Source of the DNA: Halosegnis rubeus
GTDB taxonomy: Archaea; Halobacteriota; Halobacteria; Halobacteriales; Haloarculaceae
DNA: 64,000 nt
Direction of reading: 5' to 3'
Assembly (NCBI RefSeq): GCF_009184545.1
Contig: NZ_QJOW01000001.1
Location: 744,001-808,000, forward strand
Positions 52,344 to 59,944 of this stretch are shown piece by piece (within the stretch, counting starts at the first letter, position 1; the number at the start of each line of letters is the position of its first letter). The position numbers were made by a program, and so were the translations under genes. The notes under the pieces are model-generated. The model did no database searches. It was given only the letters and a program-made list of their open reading frames with translations, and was not told the DNA's origin.

Positions 52344-52610
52344 ATGTATCTCTCGCCCGCCGTCCGAACGGCTCGCGACGACCCGACCGAGGGCGCCACC
52401 GCACGACTCACTGTCCGAACCGACGACGACGCCGCGTCGGTTCGAGAGGCGGTCGAGGCGTACGGCACCGTCGAGGGGGAGACCCGATTCGGGGGCGTCC
52501 GAGCGTCGGTCCCGGAGCCGGCAGTGGCCGACCTGCTCGATGCGCTCCCGGAGGTGGAGACCGTCGAGACGTGGACCGCGATGGCGGAAGAAGACGGCTC
52601 CGAGGGTTAG
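52344..52610 (+). CDS. Small alpha/beta haloarchaeal protein resembling a protease-propeptide fold
   Basis: 88 residues starting MYLSPAVRTARDD. Strands and helices alternate: TARLTVRTDDDAASVREAVEA, then GTVEGETRFGGVRASVPEPAVADLL (split here), then VETVETWTA. The pattern recalls the ferredoxin-like I9 propeptide fold of subtilisins, but no protease is next door. It is convergent with queC with interlocked stops (TTAG, 52607-52610). ATG 52344 is preferred over the upstream in-frame start 52317 because the nine extra codons are not similar. Confidence 0.55.
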   Translation: MYLSPAVRTARDDPTEGATARLTVRTDDDAASVREAVEAYGTVEGETRFGGVRASVPEPAVADLLDALPEVETVETWTAMAEEDGSEG

Positions 52611-53296
52611 TAGTCGGGCCGTTCGGCGTACGAAATCGGGTCGCGCTCCCCGAGGTTTTGGAACGCCTGCAGTCGGAACGCGCAGGCGTCACAGGTGCCA
52701 CAGGCCGGCTCCGACTCGCGGTAACACGACCACGTGTGCTCGTACGGGACACCGAGTTCGAGTCCGCGTTCGGCGATGTCCGTCTTCGACCACTCGACGA
52801 ACGGTGCTTCGAGCGCGATCTCGGTGTCGGGTTTGGTTCCCACGTCCATCACCTGTTGGAAGGCGTCGAAGAACGCCGGCCGGCAGTCCGGATACCCGGA
52901 GAAATCCTCGGAGTGGGCACCGATGAAGACGGCGTCGGCGTCGTTCGCCTCGGCACACGAGACGGCCATCGAGAGGAGGTTCGCGTTCCGGAAGGGGACG
53001 TACGAACTCGGAACCTCGTCGCTGTCGAGGTCAGCGTCCTCGATGTCCATCTCGTCGTCCGTTAGCGAGGAGCCGCCGATAGCCGCGAGGTGGTCGGTCT
53101 CGATTCGCAACAGCGACGCGTCGAGTTCCTCGGCGAGCGCGCTCGCACACTCGTACTCCTTGCTCTCGGTCGCTTGGCCGTAGCTCGTGTGGAGCAGAAG
53201 CGGTTGATAGCCCTGTTCGACTGCTTCGTAGGTCGCGGTGGCGCTGTCCATCCCGCCGGAGGCGAGGATGACGGCGCGCTGTGGTGTATCGTTCAT
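52607..53296 (-). CDS. queC: 7-cyano-7-deazaguanine (preQ0) synthase
   Basis: 229 residues. PP-loop LASGGMDSATATYEAVEQG near the N-terminus; VPFRNANLLSMAVSCAEANDA; and the zinc-binding Cys set CYRESEPACGTCDACAFR. QueC converts 7-carboxy-7-deazaguanine to preQ0, which in archaea is the base inserted by archaeosine tRNA-guanine transglycosylase. The operon order on this strand is queD-queE-queC; queC overlaps queE by 4 nt. ATG 53296 gives the family N-terminus. Confidence 0.96.
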   Translation of the reverse strand: MNDTPQRAVILASGGMDSATATYEAVEQGYQPLLLHTSYGQATESKEYECASALAEELDASLLRIETDHLAAIGGSSLTDDEMDIEDADLDSDEVPSSYVPFRNANLLSMAVSCAEANDADAVFIGAHSEDFSGYPDCRPAFFDAFQQVMDVGTKPDTEIALEAPFVEWSKTDIAERGLELGVPYEHTWSCYRESEPACGTCDACAFRLQAFQNLGERDPISYAERPDY

Positions 53297-54051
53297 CGTT
53301 CGGGAGCGTCGTTCCAGAGGTCGACGTGAATGCGCGGTGTGTACCGGTAGCCGTACTCCTCGGCGAGTCGCGCAGCGACCGCGCGCGTCTCGTCCAGTCG
53401 CTCGCGGGTGGCTCCCTCCGGCATCAGGAGTACGTCCGCGTCGCGAATCTCTCGGGTCGTGCTCCCGCGGAGGTCGGCGAGCAGCGACTCGATTTCGTCC
53501 ACCGGCGACTCGTCGGCGACGACGAACTTCAGCTGGAACTCGTAGCTGTCGATGAGTCGCGTGAGTGCGTCGTGGTCGATGCGACGCTCGTCGTGGCGGT
53601 CGGCCCACTCCCCGTCGCCGGCGGGGTCGCGGTCGGGCGTCGGCGTCGAGTTCGCGAGCTTCGGGCTGATGGAGGCGAGGTCGATGTCCGCGTCGACGTA
53701 TCGGGTGCCGTTGGTCTCGACGGTCGTGTGCATCTCGACTGCACCCAGCAGGTCGACCGCCGCGTCGTGGATTACCGGCTCGCCTCCCGTCAGGACGAGG
53801 TGGTCGGGGTCGCGACTCGCCACCTGCTCGCGAATCTCCTCGACTGCCATCCACGCGCCGGTCGGCTCCCACGAGGTGTGATAGGAGTCGCAGTACCAAC
53901 ATCGAAGATTACAGCCCGACGTGCGGACGAAGGTGGAGGGGATGCCCGCTAGTTTCCCCTCGCCTTGCAGCGAGGCGAACAGTTCGTTGACGGGGAGGGC
54001 GTCGCCGTCCGGTTCGCTCGCCTGCTCGGGTGCGGTGTCGGAGACCGGCAT
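53293..54051 (-). CDS. queE: 7-carboxy-7-deazaguanine synthase (radical SAM)
   Basis: 252 residues with the radical-SAM Cys set C-x3-C-x2-C in TSGCNLRCWYCDSYHT (about 46-57), SLQGEGKLAGIPSTF before it and TGGEPVIHD after. QueE forms the 7-deazaguanine ring from CPH4. The protein has a C-terminal tail with DVLLMPEGATRERLD. It shares one base with queD (TGATG) and overlaps queC by 4 nt. The N-terminal ~18 residues are an acidic extension not seen in bacterial QueE. Confidence 0.95.
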   Translation of the reverse strand: MPVSDTAPEQASEPDGDALPVNELFASLQGEGKLAGIPSTFVRTSGCNLRCWYCDSYHTSWEPTGAWMAVEEIREQVASRDPDHLVLTGGEPVIHDAAVDLLGAVEMHTTVETNGTRYVDADIDLASISPKLANSTPTPDRDPAGDGEWADRHDERRIDHDALTRLIDSYEFQLKFVVADESPVDEIESLLADLRGSTTREIRDADVLLMPEGATRERLDETRAVAARLAEEYGYRYTPRIHVDLWNDAPER

Positions 54052-54497
54052 CAGTAGGTGGTAAGCTCGCTGGTCTCTGCGATTGACACCGACACCGCCG
54101 AGACAGTGTCCGGGAGTCGGTCGAACAGCTTCTCTTCAAGCAAGACAGCCATTACCTCTGCGGTCGGCGGCTCGTCGAGGACCACCAGCGCGTCCGCGTC
54201 CCCGCTCGCCTCGAACCCCTCGACGAGGGGGTCGCCCCGCTCGACGAGGAACATGTGGTCCCACTCGTCGATGATGTCGGTCACGTCCCCCTTGTCGACG
54301 ACCCAGCCGGTCTCGGCGAGTTCGCCGCGAATCTCGACGGTGATGTCGTAGTTGTGGCCGTGGGGACGTGCACACTTGCCGTCGTGGTGGAGGAGGCGGT
54401 GGCCGGCGGAGATACGGATGGGTCGCTCGTCGCCGACGACCAGCGTCCGTTCGTCCGCCCGGTCGCGAAGGGGTTCTTCCAGTGCACTTGAGGGCAT
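54051..54497 (-). CDS. queD: 6-carboxytetrahydropterin synthase (QueD/PTPS family)
   Basis: 148 residues. Zinc histidines are in ISAGHRLLHH and the pair in RPHGHNYDITVEI; the catalytic Cys lies in DGKCARPHG. In the preQ0 route QueD makes CPH4 from dihydroneopterin triphosphate. ATG 54497 is used because MPSSALEEPLRDR precedes a normal family start; longer readings are incoherent. First gene of queD-queE-queC, with a promoter in the 82 bp shared with the divergent decarboxylase. Confidence 0.93.
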   Translation of the reverse strand: MPSSALEEPLRDRADERTLVVGDERPIRISAGHRLLHHDGKCARPHGHNYDITVEIRGELAETGWVVDKGDVTDIIDEWDHMFLVERGDPLVEGFEASGDADALVVLDEPPTAEVMAVLLEEKLFDRLPDTVSAVSVSIAETSELTTY

Positions 54498-54579
54498 ACT
54501 CGAAGAGTATACGAACCCGTACAAGAACCTATCCCCTCGCGACCGACAGGCGTTTGCACCTCCCGAAGCGAGCGCGTGT

Positions 54580-55161
54580 ATGCAGCTTGCGCCCGGAAGC
54601 TGGCGGCTCGCGACTCCGATCTTCGTCGCCGCCGTCCCGCTCACGCTCCTGTTTGCTCCACTCGGCGTCCTGACGGTCGCACTCGGGGTCGCCGTGTTGT
54701 GGTTCCACCGCGACCCGCCCCGACCGGCCGGTGACGGCGTCGTCGCGCCAGCCGAGGGGACCGTCTCGGTCATCCGCGAGGAAGACGACCGCCTCCGCGT
54801 CGGCATCTACATGTCGGCGCTGTCGGTCCACGTGAATCGCTCGCCGCTGCCCGGGACCGTGCGTCGCGTCGACCACGTCCCCGGCGCGAACAAGCCCGCC
54901 TTCTCGAAGGAGTCCGACTGGAACGAGCGCGTCAGACTCGAAAGCGACGACTGGACGCTCGTGTTAATCGCCGGCTGGTTCGCTCGCCGCATCCACCCGT
55001 ACGTCGGGACCGGCGAAGCAATCGGTCGGGGCGACCGCATCGCACACATCAGCTTCGGCTCGCGGGCCGACGTGCTCATGCCGGCGGACGTGACCCGCGG
55101 CGACCTGACCGTCGACCTCGATGACGAGGTACAGGCCGGCGAGACGATTGCCCGCCGGTAG
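54580..55161 (+). CDS. Archaetidylserine / phosphatidylserine decarboxylase-family protein
   Basis: 193 residues, short form of the pyruvoyl-dependent decarboxylase. An N-terminal hydrophobic pair (about 7-40; IFVAAVPLTLLFAPLGVLTV) anchors it. FHRDPPRPAGDGVVAPAEGTV, YMSALSVHVNRSPLPGTV and the self-cleavage region HISFGSRADVLMPADV (Gly-Ser) are present. The reaction would decarboxylate archaetidylserine to archaetidylethanolamine. The ATG at 54580 fits the family start; no archaetidylserine synthase gene is adjacent. Confidence 0.9.
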   Translation: MQLAPGSWRLATPIFVAAVPLTLLFAPLGVLTVALGVAVLWFHRDPPRPAGDGVVAPAEGTVSVIREEDDRLRVGIYMSALSVHVNRSPLPGTVRRVDHVPGANKPAFSKESDWNERVRLESDDWTLVLIAGWFARRIHPYVGTGEAIGRGDRIAHISFGSRADVLMPADVTRGDLTVDLDDEVQAGETIARR

Positions 55162-55201
55162 CCGGGCGTAGCTATTTCGTGGTCGGGTCACACTGCCGGG
55201 T

Positions 55202-56392
55202 ATGAGCGACGACTCCGACGGCTCGCGGGGGAACGACCGCGTGACCGAGATCTACGTGAACGGGCTCGCAGAGGTGTCACCGGACATCCCCATCGAGCCG
55301 GGCGAACTGGAGGCCGCGGCGCTGGAGGCGATGGACGAGACCGCCCGCGGCTACGTCGACGGCGGCGCGGGCAGCGGGAAGACCGCCGCATCGAACGAGG
55401 CGGCCTTCGACCGCTGGCGTATCGAACCCGAGATGCTGCGAGGCGTCGAGTCGCGCGACCTCTCGACTGAGGTGTTCGGCACCGAGTTCGACGTACCGGT
55501 GATGTGTGCGCCGATCGGCTGTCAGTCGATTCTCCATGACGGCGCAGAGCGAGCAAGCGCCGAGGGTGCAGCGAGCGAGGGCGTTCCCCTGTGTCTCTCG
55601 ACGGTCTCCAGCACGCCGCTGGAGGAGGTGAGCGAGGTGATGGGCGACGTTCCGGCGTGGTTCCAACTGTACTGGTCGCCCGACAGCGAGCTAACGGCGT
55701 CGTTCATCGACCGCGCCGAGCAGGCCGGCTACGAGGCTATCGTCGTCACCGTCGACACGCCAATCGTCGGCTGGCGACCACAGGACCTCCAACAGGGGTA
55801 TCTCCCCTATCTCCACGGAACGGGCATCGCGAACTACACCACCGACGACGTGTTCCGGTCGTATCTCGACCACGACCCCGAGGCGAACACCCTCTCGACG
55901 GCACAGACCTTCCTCGACTTGTTCGGCGACGCATCGCTCACGTGGGACGACTTGGAGTGGCTCCACGACCAGACCGACCTCCCCGTCGTCGTCAAGGGCA
56001 TCCTCTCGCAGGCGGACGCGCGGCGCGCAGTCGAGCACGGTGGCGACGGCGTCGTAGTCTCGAACCACGGCGGGAGACAGGTCGACCGGTCGGTCGCCGC
56101 GCTGGAGGCGCTGCCGGGCGTCGTGGACGAAATCGGCGACGAGGCGTTCATCGGCTTCGATTCGGGAATTCGCTCGGGGGCGGACATTTTGGCCGTCCTC
56201 GCGCTCGGTGCTGACCTCGCGTTCGTCGGTCGTCCGTACGTCTACGGACTCACCCTCGACGGGGCCGAGGGGGTCGCGACGGTCCTTGCGAATCTACTCG
56301 CCGACTTCGACCTCTCGCTCGGCTTGAGCGGCTACGACGACGTGACGAAGTTGGACCGGGAGGCGCTGGTCCACGAGTCGGCGCTCCAGTAA
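55202..56392 (+). CDS. FMN-dependent alpha-hydroxy-acid oxidase/monooxygenase
   Basis: 396 residues, TIM-barrel of the glycolate oxidase/lactate monooxygenase family: VPVMCAPIGCQSILH, STVSSTPLEEVSE, QLYWSPD, VVTVDTPIVGWRPQDLQQGY, PVVVKGILSQADARRAVEHG, and VSNHGGRQVDRSVAALEALP with the catalytic His. The last FMN segment is FDSGIRSGADILAVLALGADLAFVGRPY (split at about 320-347). It may oxidise lactate or a related hydroxyacid. The 375 bp after its stop hold no ordinary gene. Confidence 0.92.
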   Translation: MSDDSDGSRGNDRVTEIYVNGLAEVSPDIPIEPGELEAAALEAMDETARGYVDGGAGSGKTAASNEAAFDRWRIEPEMLRGVESRDLSTEVFGTEFDVPVMCAPIGCQSILHDGAERASAEGAASEGVPLCLSTVSSTPLEEVSEVMGDVPAWFQLYWSPDSELTASFIDRAEQAGYEAIVVTVDTPIVGWRPQDLQQGYLPYLHGTGIANYTTDDVFRSYLDHDPEANTLSTAQTFLDLFGDASLTWDDLEWLHDQTDLPVVVKGILSQADARRAVEHGGDGVVVSNHGGRQVDRSVAALEALPGVVDEIGDEAFIGFDSGIRSGADILAVLALGADLAFVGRPYVYGLTLDGAEGVATVLANLLADFDLSLGLSGYDDVTKLDREALVHESALQ

Positions 56393-56475
56393 CTACGTCA
56401 CTCGTTAGCACGCCTCGACAAAAATTAATATCTTACCGCTGAACCGTTCGGTTGAACACGAACGAGGTTCCATCC

Positions 56476-56580
56476 ATGACCCGCTATCTCCACACCACGG
56501 TGTCTGCACTCGCCGAGAGTGCAGCACGCGGCGTGGGGAACTGGATGGGCTTCGACGCCGTCCCGACCCTCGCCGCGTAG
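56476..56580 (+). CDS. Possible 34-codon peptide in the structured intergenic region
   Basis: ATG 56476 opens MTRYLHTTVSALAESAARGV followed by GNWMGFDAVPTLAA and TAG. An AT-rich box AAAAATTAATATC (56420-56432) is about 45-55 nt upstream. The peptide is an amphipathic helix candidate with no homolog I know. Its last codons lie inside the first stem of the adjacent foldable RNA. Coding status is doubtful; it may be chance. Confidence 0.25.
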   Translation: MTRYLHTTVSALAESAARGVGNWMGFDAVPTLAA

Positions 56581-56692
56581 GCGGGCGTTGGCCCGTCACG
56601 CGACGTGATGGGTCGGGACTTCTCTGACTTCTCACGTCGCACAGCGGCGACTCGCGAGCGGCACGTGTGTGCGTGGCTCGCCACGCGCTCGC
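56560..56692 (+). ncRNA. Candidate structured RNA: a four-way and a three-way junction in tandem
   Basis: Domain 1: GTCCCGACCC (56560-56569) pairs with GGGTCGGGAC (56610-56619), 10 bp, enclosing CGCC/GGCG (56571-56574 with 56580-56583), GGC/GCC (56584-56586 with 56591-56593) and TCACG/CGTGA (56596-56600 with 56604-56608). Domain 2: GCGAGCG (56654-56660) pairs with CGCTCGC (56686-56692), enclosing GCAC/GTGC (56661-56664 with 56669-56672) and CGTGG/CCACG (56672-56676 with 56681-56685; C56672 is shared, so the two hairpins compete by one pair). Almost every base in domain 2 is paired. No known RNA family is recognised. Confidence 0.45.
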
Positions 56693-56711
56693 CCACCAGC
56701 CAGCGACAGCA

Positions 56712-56764
56712 CCCTCGATAGCCACAGGTGTCCGACGGACGCGCGTTCGAATCGCGCCGAGGGG
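56712..56764 (+). pseudogene. Partial class II tRNA (tRNA-Ser-like 3' portion), tRNA-like end
   Basis: The T-arm GCGCG-TTCGAAT-CGCGC (56741-56757) and a variable-arm-like hairpin GTCC-GAC-GGAC (56730-56740) are intact, as in a class II tRNA. CTCGATA-GCCAC (56714-56725) reads as the anticodon loop (CGA, Ser) and 3' stem of such a tRNA, but the 5' half is missing. At the same time CCCTCG (56712-56717) pairs with CGAGGG (56758-56763), a 6-bp stem, so the fragment by itself can form a minimal tRNA-like fold without D and anticodon arms. It is either the remnant left by integration or deletion at a tRNA-Ser(CGA) gene, or a tRNA-like structure. Confidence 0.6.
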
Positions 56765-56767
56765 ATG

Positions 56768-57043
56768 ATGGCAATCCAGATGACCACCACCGAGGTCGAA
56801 ACCGACCTGCGGCTGCGCATCGCGCGCGGCGACGCGGGCAGCCTCGGCGACGGTGCACGACAGCTACTCGAACAGACCGACGCGGTCGAACGCGTCGAAC
56901 GAATCGACATCGGCGCGATGCAGCCGGACGCCTTCGACCTCTACGTCGACGCGACCGCCCGGCTCACCCTCGCTGACGACGCAGATATCGAGGCGGTCCG
57001 TGACGGCTTCGGCGTTGAACGCGCGGACCCCGCCGACGGATGA
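56768..57043 (+). CDS. Small haloarchaeal protein of unknown function
   Basis: About 91 residues (ATG 56768; ATG 56780 is an alternative start MTTTEVETDLRLRIARG). Alpha/beta composition with several acidic clusters and no Cys, His-cluster or membrane segment: SLGDGARQLLEQTDAVERVERIDIGAM is split here at 24-50. It resembles a small ferredoxin-like-fold domain protein, unidentified. It starts 4 nt after the tRNA-like fragment, so its promoter or leader must lie in or before that structure, which is unusual. Confidence 0.6.
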   Translation: MAIQMTTTEVETDLRLRIARGDAGSLGDGARQLLEQTDAVERVERIDIGAMQPDAFDLYVDATARLTLADDADIEAVRDGFGVERADPADG

Positions 57044-57114
57044 GCAACCGGAGCCAGACGAACACGCTCGACCCGCCTTGCGAGTGAGAGTGGTCGCCTC
57101 CCGTTGACGCGTTC

Positions 57115-58848
57115 TTACTCTTTCCAGCGTGCATCCGCGAGGGTGCGCTGGACGGCTTCCTCCCCGACCGCCCCAGCCAGGTGCTCGTAACCGCTGCGCT
57201 CGCCCCGGTCGGTCGCCTCCGCGACGAGCCGCGAGACGATGAACTCCGGCGTCGACTTGCCGAGTTGGCCGAAGCGCGGCTGGTAGTCCACCTCGAGTTC
57301 GAGATCCGGTGTCAGGCCCTCGGCGAAGATGCCGTCGACGCGTGCCACCTCGGGGAGCGGTTCGAGGTCCTCGGCGAGGTGAGTGACGAACGCGCCAAGC
57401 GCTTCCCGTTCGACAGTGAGCGTCACCAACCCGTGCAGGAGGTCGGCTGCGCGGCCCGGCTCGGTGATCGCCTCGAACTCATCGACCAACATCAGGGTGC
57501 GGCCTTCGCGGGTCAACGGCGGGACGACCGACCGGAGGGTCGATTCGAGCACGCCGGCGTTGAACGATGCGTGGCGACGGTGGAAGACAATCGAGTCGAC
57601 CTGCCCGACTGCGGCGGCCTCTGCCGGGACGGGCAGCCCCATCGAAGCGAGCAACTGTACCTGACACAGCGTCTCGAGGACTGTCGTCTTCCCGCCGGAG
57701 TTAGCGCCAGTCAGTACGGCCACCCGGTCGCCCGTCGGTACGTCGAGGTCGTGGTCGCCGACCGCGTAGTCGATTGGCTGCACGTCGATTCCGGCATCGA
57801 GGAGATCAAGATTGCGTGCACCCTCAACGGCAAGCGTCTCCGTCTCCACGAGGTCGGGGGCGGTGAGGTCGTACGCGACGGTAAAGCGCGCGAGCGACAC
57901 GTCAAACGCGAGGTCGTCCACGACCGCGACGGCCGCGTCGATCTCCTCGCGGGTCGCCCCGACCGTCTCGCGCAGGTCGGCCGCCACGCTCGTCTCGCGC
58001 TCGTCCACGCGGGTCCGGAGCGCGGCCGCAAGCGCGCGCAGTCCTTCGGTGACGAAGCCGGCCGCGTCGGCGGCCCCCTCGGGTGCGGCGTCGCGCACCT
58101 CACTCGATGGCAGTCCCGTCTCGTCTGCGACGTGGCGGACGAACGCCGACTGGAACTCCGCGGCGTCGCGGGCGCTCGACCGGACGGCATCGAGCACGCC
58201 GTCGGGGTCGGCGGCCATGTCCTCGACCGTCGCGAGCGCGCCGCGCAGTCGGTCGAGTTCGTCGTCCGCACCAGCGCCGAGTCGGTCGTCGCCGTCGAGG
58301 GCACGGAGGGCGACAGCGGCCTCGGCCAGCCGGTCGGTGTCGAGGTCAGCGACGGCGGCGAACACGCCGGAGTCGGCGTCGGTCTCGGCGAGCGCGACGG
58401 CTGTCTCGGCGGCCGACAAGTCGCCCACTGCGCCGTCGTGGCGGTCGAACGCCTCCAGTACGGCCTCCCGGGTCGCGTCGTCGAGTGTGCGCCACGACTC
58501 GGTGGCCGCCATCACGTCGTCGAGGCGAGCACGCATCGCGTCCGTGTCGGTCAGCGGGGTCAACACGCGGATGCGGTCGCCGGCGTGGCGGGTGACGGCG
58601 TACTCCTCTGCGAGGTCGAGCAGCGACTTGTACACGTCGCGCGTGTCACGCGTCGTAAGGGTCTCTAACCCCTCGCCGCCGTTGGCGCGCCGGAGGATAC
58701 GCGTCGCTCGGCCGGGGGTGAGACCGGCGTCGACGAGCGTGCGCGCGTCGGCTGATTCGATGGCCTCGACCGCCCGCTCGGTACCCAGAGACTCAGAGAG
58801 GAGCGTCGCCGTCTTTGGGCCGACGCCCCAGTACTCCTGCAGTCGCAT
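57115..58848 (-). CDS. MutS-family ATPase lacking mismatch-recognition domains (MutS2/MutS5-like)
   Basis: 577 residues. N-terminus RLQEYWGVGPKTATLLSESLG has a helix-hairpin-helix look; a long helical middle (about 90-390) replaces the MutS lever domains; the ATPase has Walker A LTGANSGGKTTVLE (about 412-425), Walker B MLVDEFEAITEP and the composite-site region FNAGVLESTLRSV. There is no mismatch-binding domain I (Phe-x-Glu) and no Smr domain. Such archaeal MutS-like proteins are thought to act in recombination or DNA structure processing, not mismatch repair. It is divergent from tfb. Confidence 0.88.
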   Translation of the reverse strand: MRLQEYWGVGPKTATLLSESLGTERAVEAIESADARTLVDAGLTPGRATRILRRANGGEGLETLTTRDTRDVYKSLLDLAEEYAVTRHAGDRIRVLTPLTDTDAMRARLDDVMAATESWRTLDDATREAVLEAFDRHDGAVGDLSAAETAVALAETDADSGVFAAVADLDTDRLAEAAVALRALDGDDRLGAGADDELDRLRGALATVEDMAADPDGVLDAVRSSARDAAEFQSAFVRHVADETGLPSSEVRDAAPEGAADAAGFVTEGLRALAAALRTRVDERETSVAADLRETVGATREEIDAAVAVVDDLAFDVSLARFTVAYDLTAPDLVETETLAVEGARNLDLLDAGIDVQPIDYAVGDHDLDVPTGDRVAVLTGANSGGKTTVLETLCQVQLLASMGLPVPAEAAAVGQVDSIVFHRRHASFNAGVLESTLRSVVPPLTREGRTLMLVDEFEAITEPGRAADLLHGLVTLTVEREALGAFVTHLAEDLEPLPEVARVDGIFAEGLTPDLELEVDYQPRFGQLGKSTPEFIVSRLVAEATDRGERSGYEHLAGAVGEEAVQRTLADARWKE

Positions 58849-58921
58849 ACGTGTCGGTCTGCTGGCGTCGCAAAGAACCTCTCGACGGACCGTGCTAGTG
58901 TGTCACAGTGCCAACGCAAGC

Positions 58922-58928
58922 CTTAAAT
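58922..58928 (+). promoter_or_regulatory. TATA-like box for tfb
   Basis: CTTAAAT lies 27-33 nt before the tfb ATG (58955). The intervening stretch is AT-rich (GTGAGTAATTTTCGATATTAAG), giving a strong-looking leaderless promoter. Confidence 0.55.
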
Positions 58929-58954
58929 GTGAGTAATTTTCGATATTAAGTGTA

Positions 58955-59902
58955 ATGGCAGGTCCCACACGGCAGCGACAACGTAGCTCCGAGACGGAGT
59001 CGGAAACGGAATCGGTAGGGTGTCCCGAGTGCGAGTCCGACTCGCTCGTCCAGTCGGGGGAGGGCGAACTCATGTGTGACGACTGCGGGCTCATCATCGA
59101 GGAGTCGAACATCGACCGGGGACCGGAGTGGCGGGCGTTCAACCACTCCGAGCGGCAGTCGAAGTCCCGCGTCGGTGCGCCGACGACCCAGACGATGCAC
59201 GACAAGGGACTGACCACCCAAATCGACTGGAAGGACAAGGACGCGTACGGTCGGTCTATCTCCTCCGAGAAGCGGAGCCAGATGCACCGGCTCCGGAAGT
59301 GGCAGGAGCGAATCCGGACGAAAGACGCCGGCGAGCGCAATCTTCAGTTCGCGCTGAGCGAAATCGACCGCATGTCCTCGGCGCTGGGCGTGCCGCGGTC
59401 GGTGCGTGAGGTCGCCTCCGTCATCTACCGGCGCGCGCTCAAAGACGACCTGATTCGCGGTCGCTCCATCGAGGGCGTCGCCACCTCCGCGCTGTACGCG
59501 GCGTGTCGCCAGGAGGGGATTCCGCGCTCGCTCGACGAGGTAGCGGAGGTCGCCCGCGTCGAGCAGAAGGAAATCGGCCGCACGTACCGGTACATCGCGC
59601 AGGAACTCTCCTTGGGCTTGGAGCCCGTCGACCCGGTCCAGTACGTCCCGCGCTTCTGTTCGGAACTCGAACTCAGCGAGGAGGTCGAGCAGAAGACGCG
59701 CGAGATTATCGAGGTAACCGCCGAGAAGGGGATGCTCTCGGGGAAGTCGCCGACGGGGTACGCGGCGGCCGCGATCTACGCCGCCTCCCTGTTGTGCAAC
59801 GAGAAGAAGACCCAACGCGAGGTCGCGAACGTCGCGCAGGTGACGGAGGTCACCATCCGGAACCGCTACCAGGAACAGATCGAAGCGCTCGACATCCACT
59901 GA
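58955..59902 (+). CDS. tfb: Transcription initiation factor IIB
   Basis: 315 residues. The zinc ribbon ligands are C23, C26, C41 and C44 (GCPECESD and MCDDCGLII). The B-finger/linker region includes [20 protein letters not shown], and two cyclin-like repeats follow, the second ending [23 protein letters not shown] bridges TBP at the TATA box and RNA polymerase. Haloarchaea have several tfb paralogs with partly different roles; which one this is cannot be decided here. A polar N-terminal extension (residues 1-20) precedes the ribbon. Confidence 0.97.
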   Translation: MAGPTRQRQRSSETESETESVGCPECESDSLVQSGEGELMCDDCGLIIEESNIDRGPEWRAFNHSERQSKSRVGAPTTQTMHDKGLTTQIDWKDKDAYGRSISSEKRSQMHRLRKWQERIRTKDAGERNLQFALSEIDRMSSALGVPRSVREVASVIYRRALKDDLIRGRSIEGVATSALYAACRQEGIPRSLDEVAEVARVEQKEIGRTYRYIAQELSLGLEPVDPVQYVPRFCSELELSEEVEQKTREIIEVTAEKGMLSGKSPTGYAAAAIYAASLLCNEKKTQREVANVAQVTEVTIRNRYQEQIEALDIH

Positions 59903-59944
59903 GCCGATACCGGGGTTTACTACCTCCCGGCGTCGTTTTAGAGC

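Noticed and set aside
56400-56767. Structured intergenic region as SRP 7S RNA or RNase P RNA
   Set aside because: The conserved GNAR/GGAAG-type SRP loop and the RNase P core (GAGGAAAGT-like) are absent.
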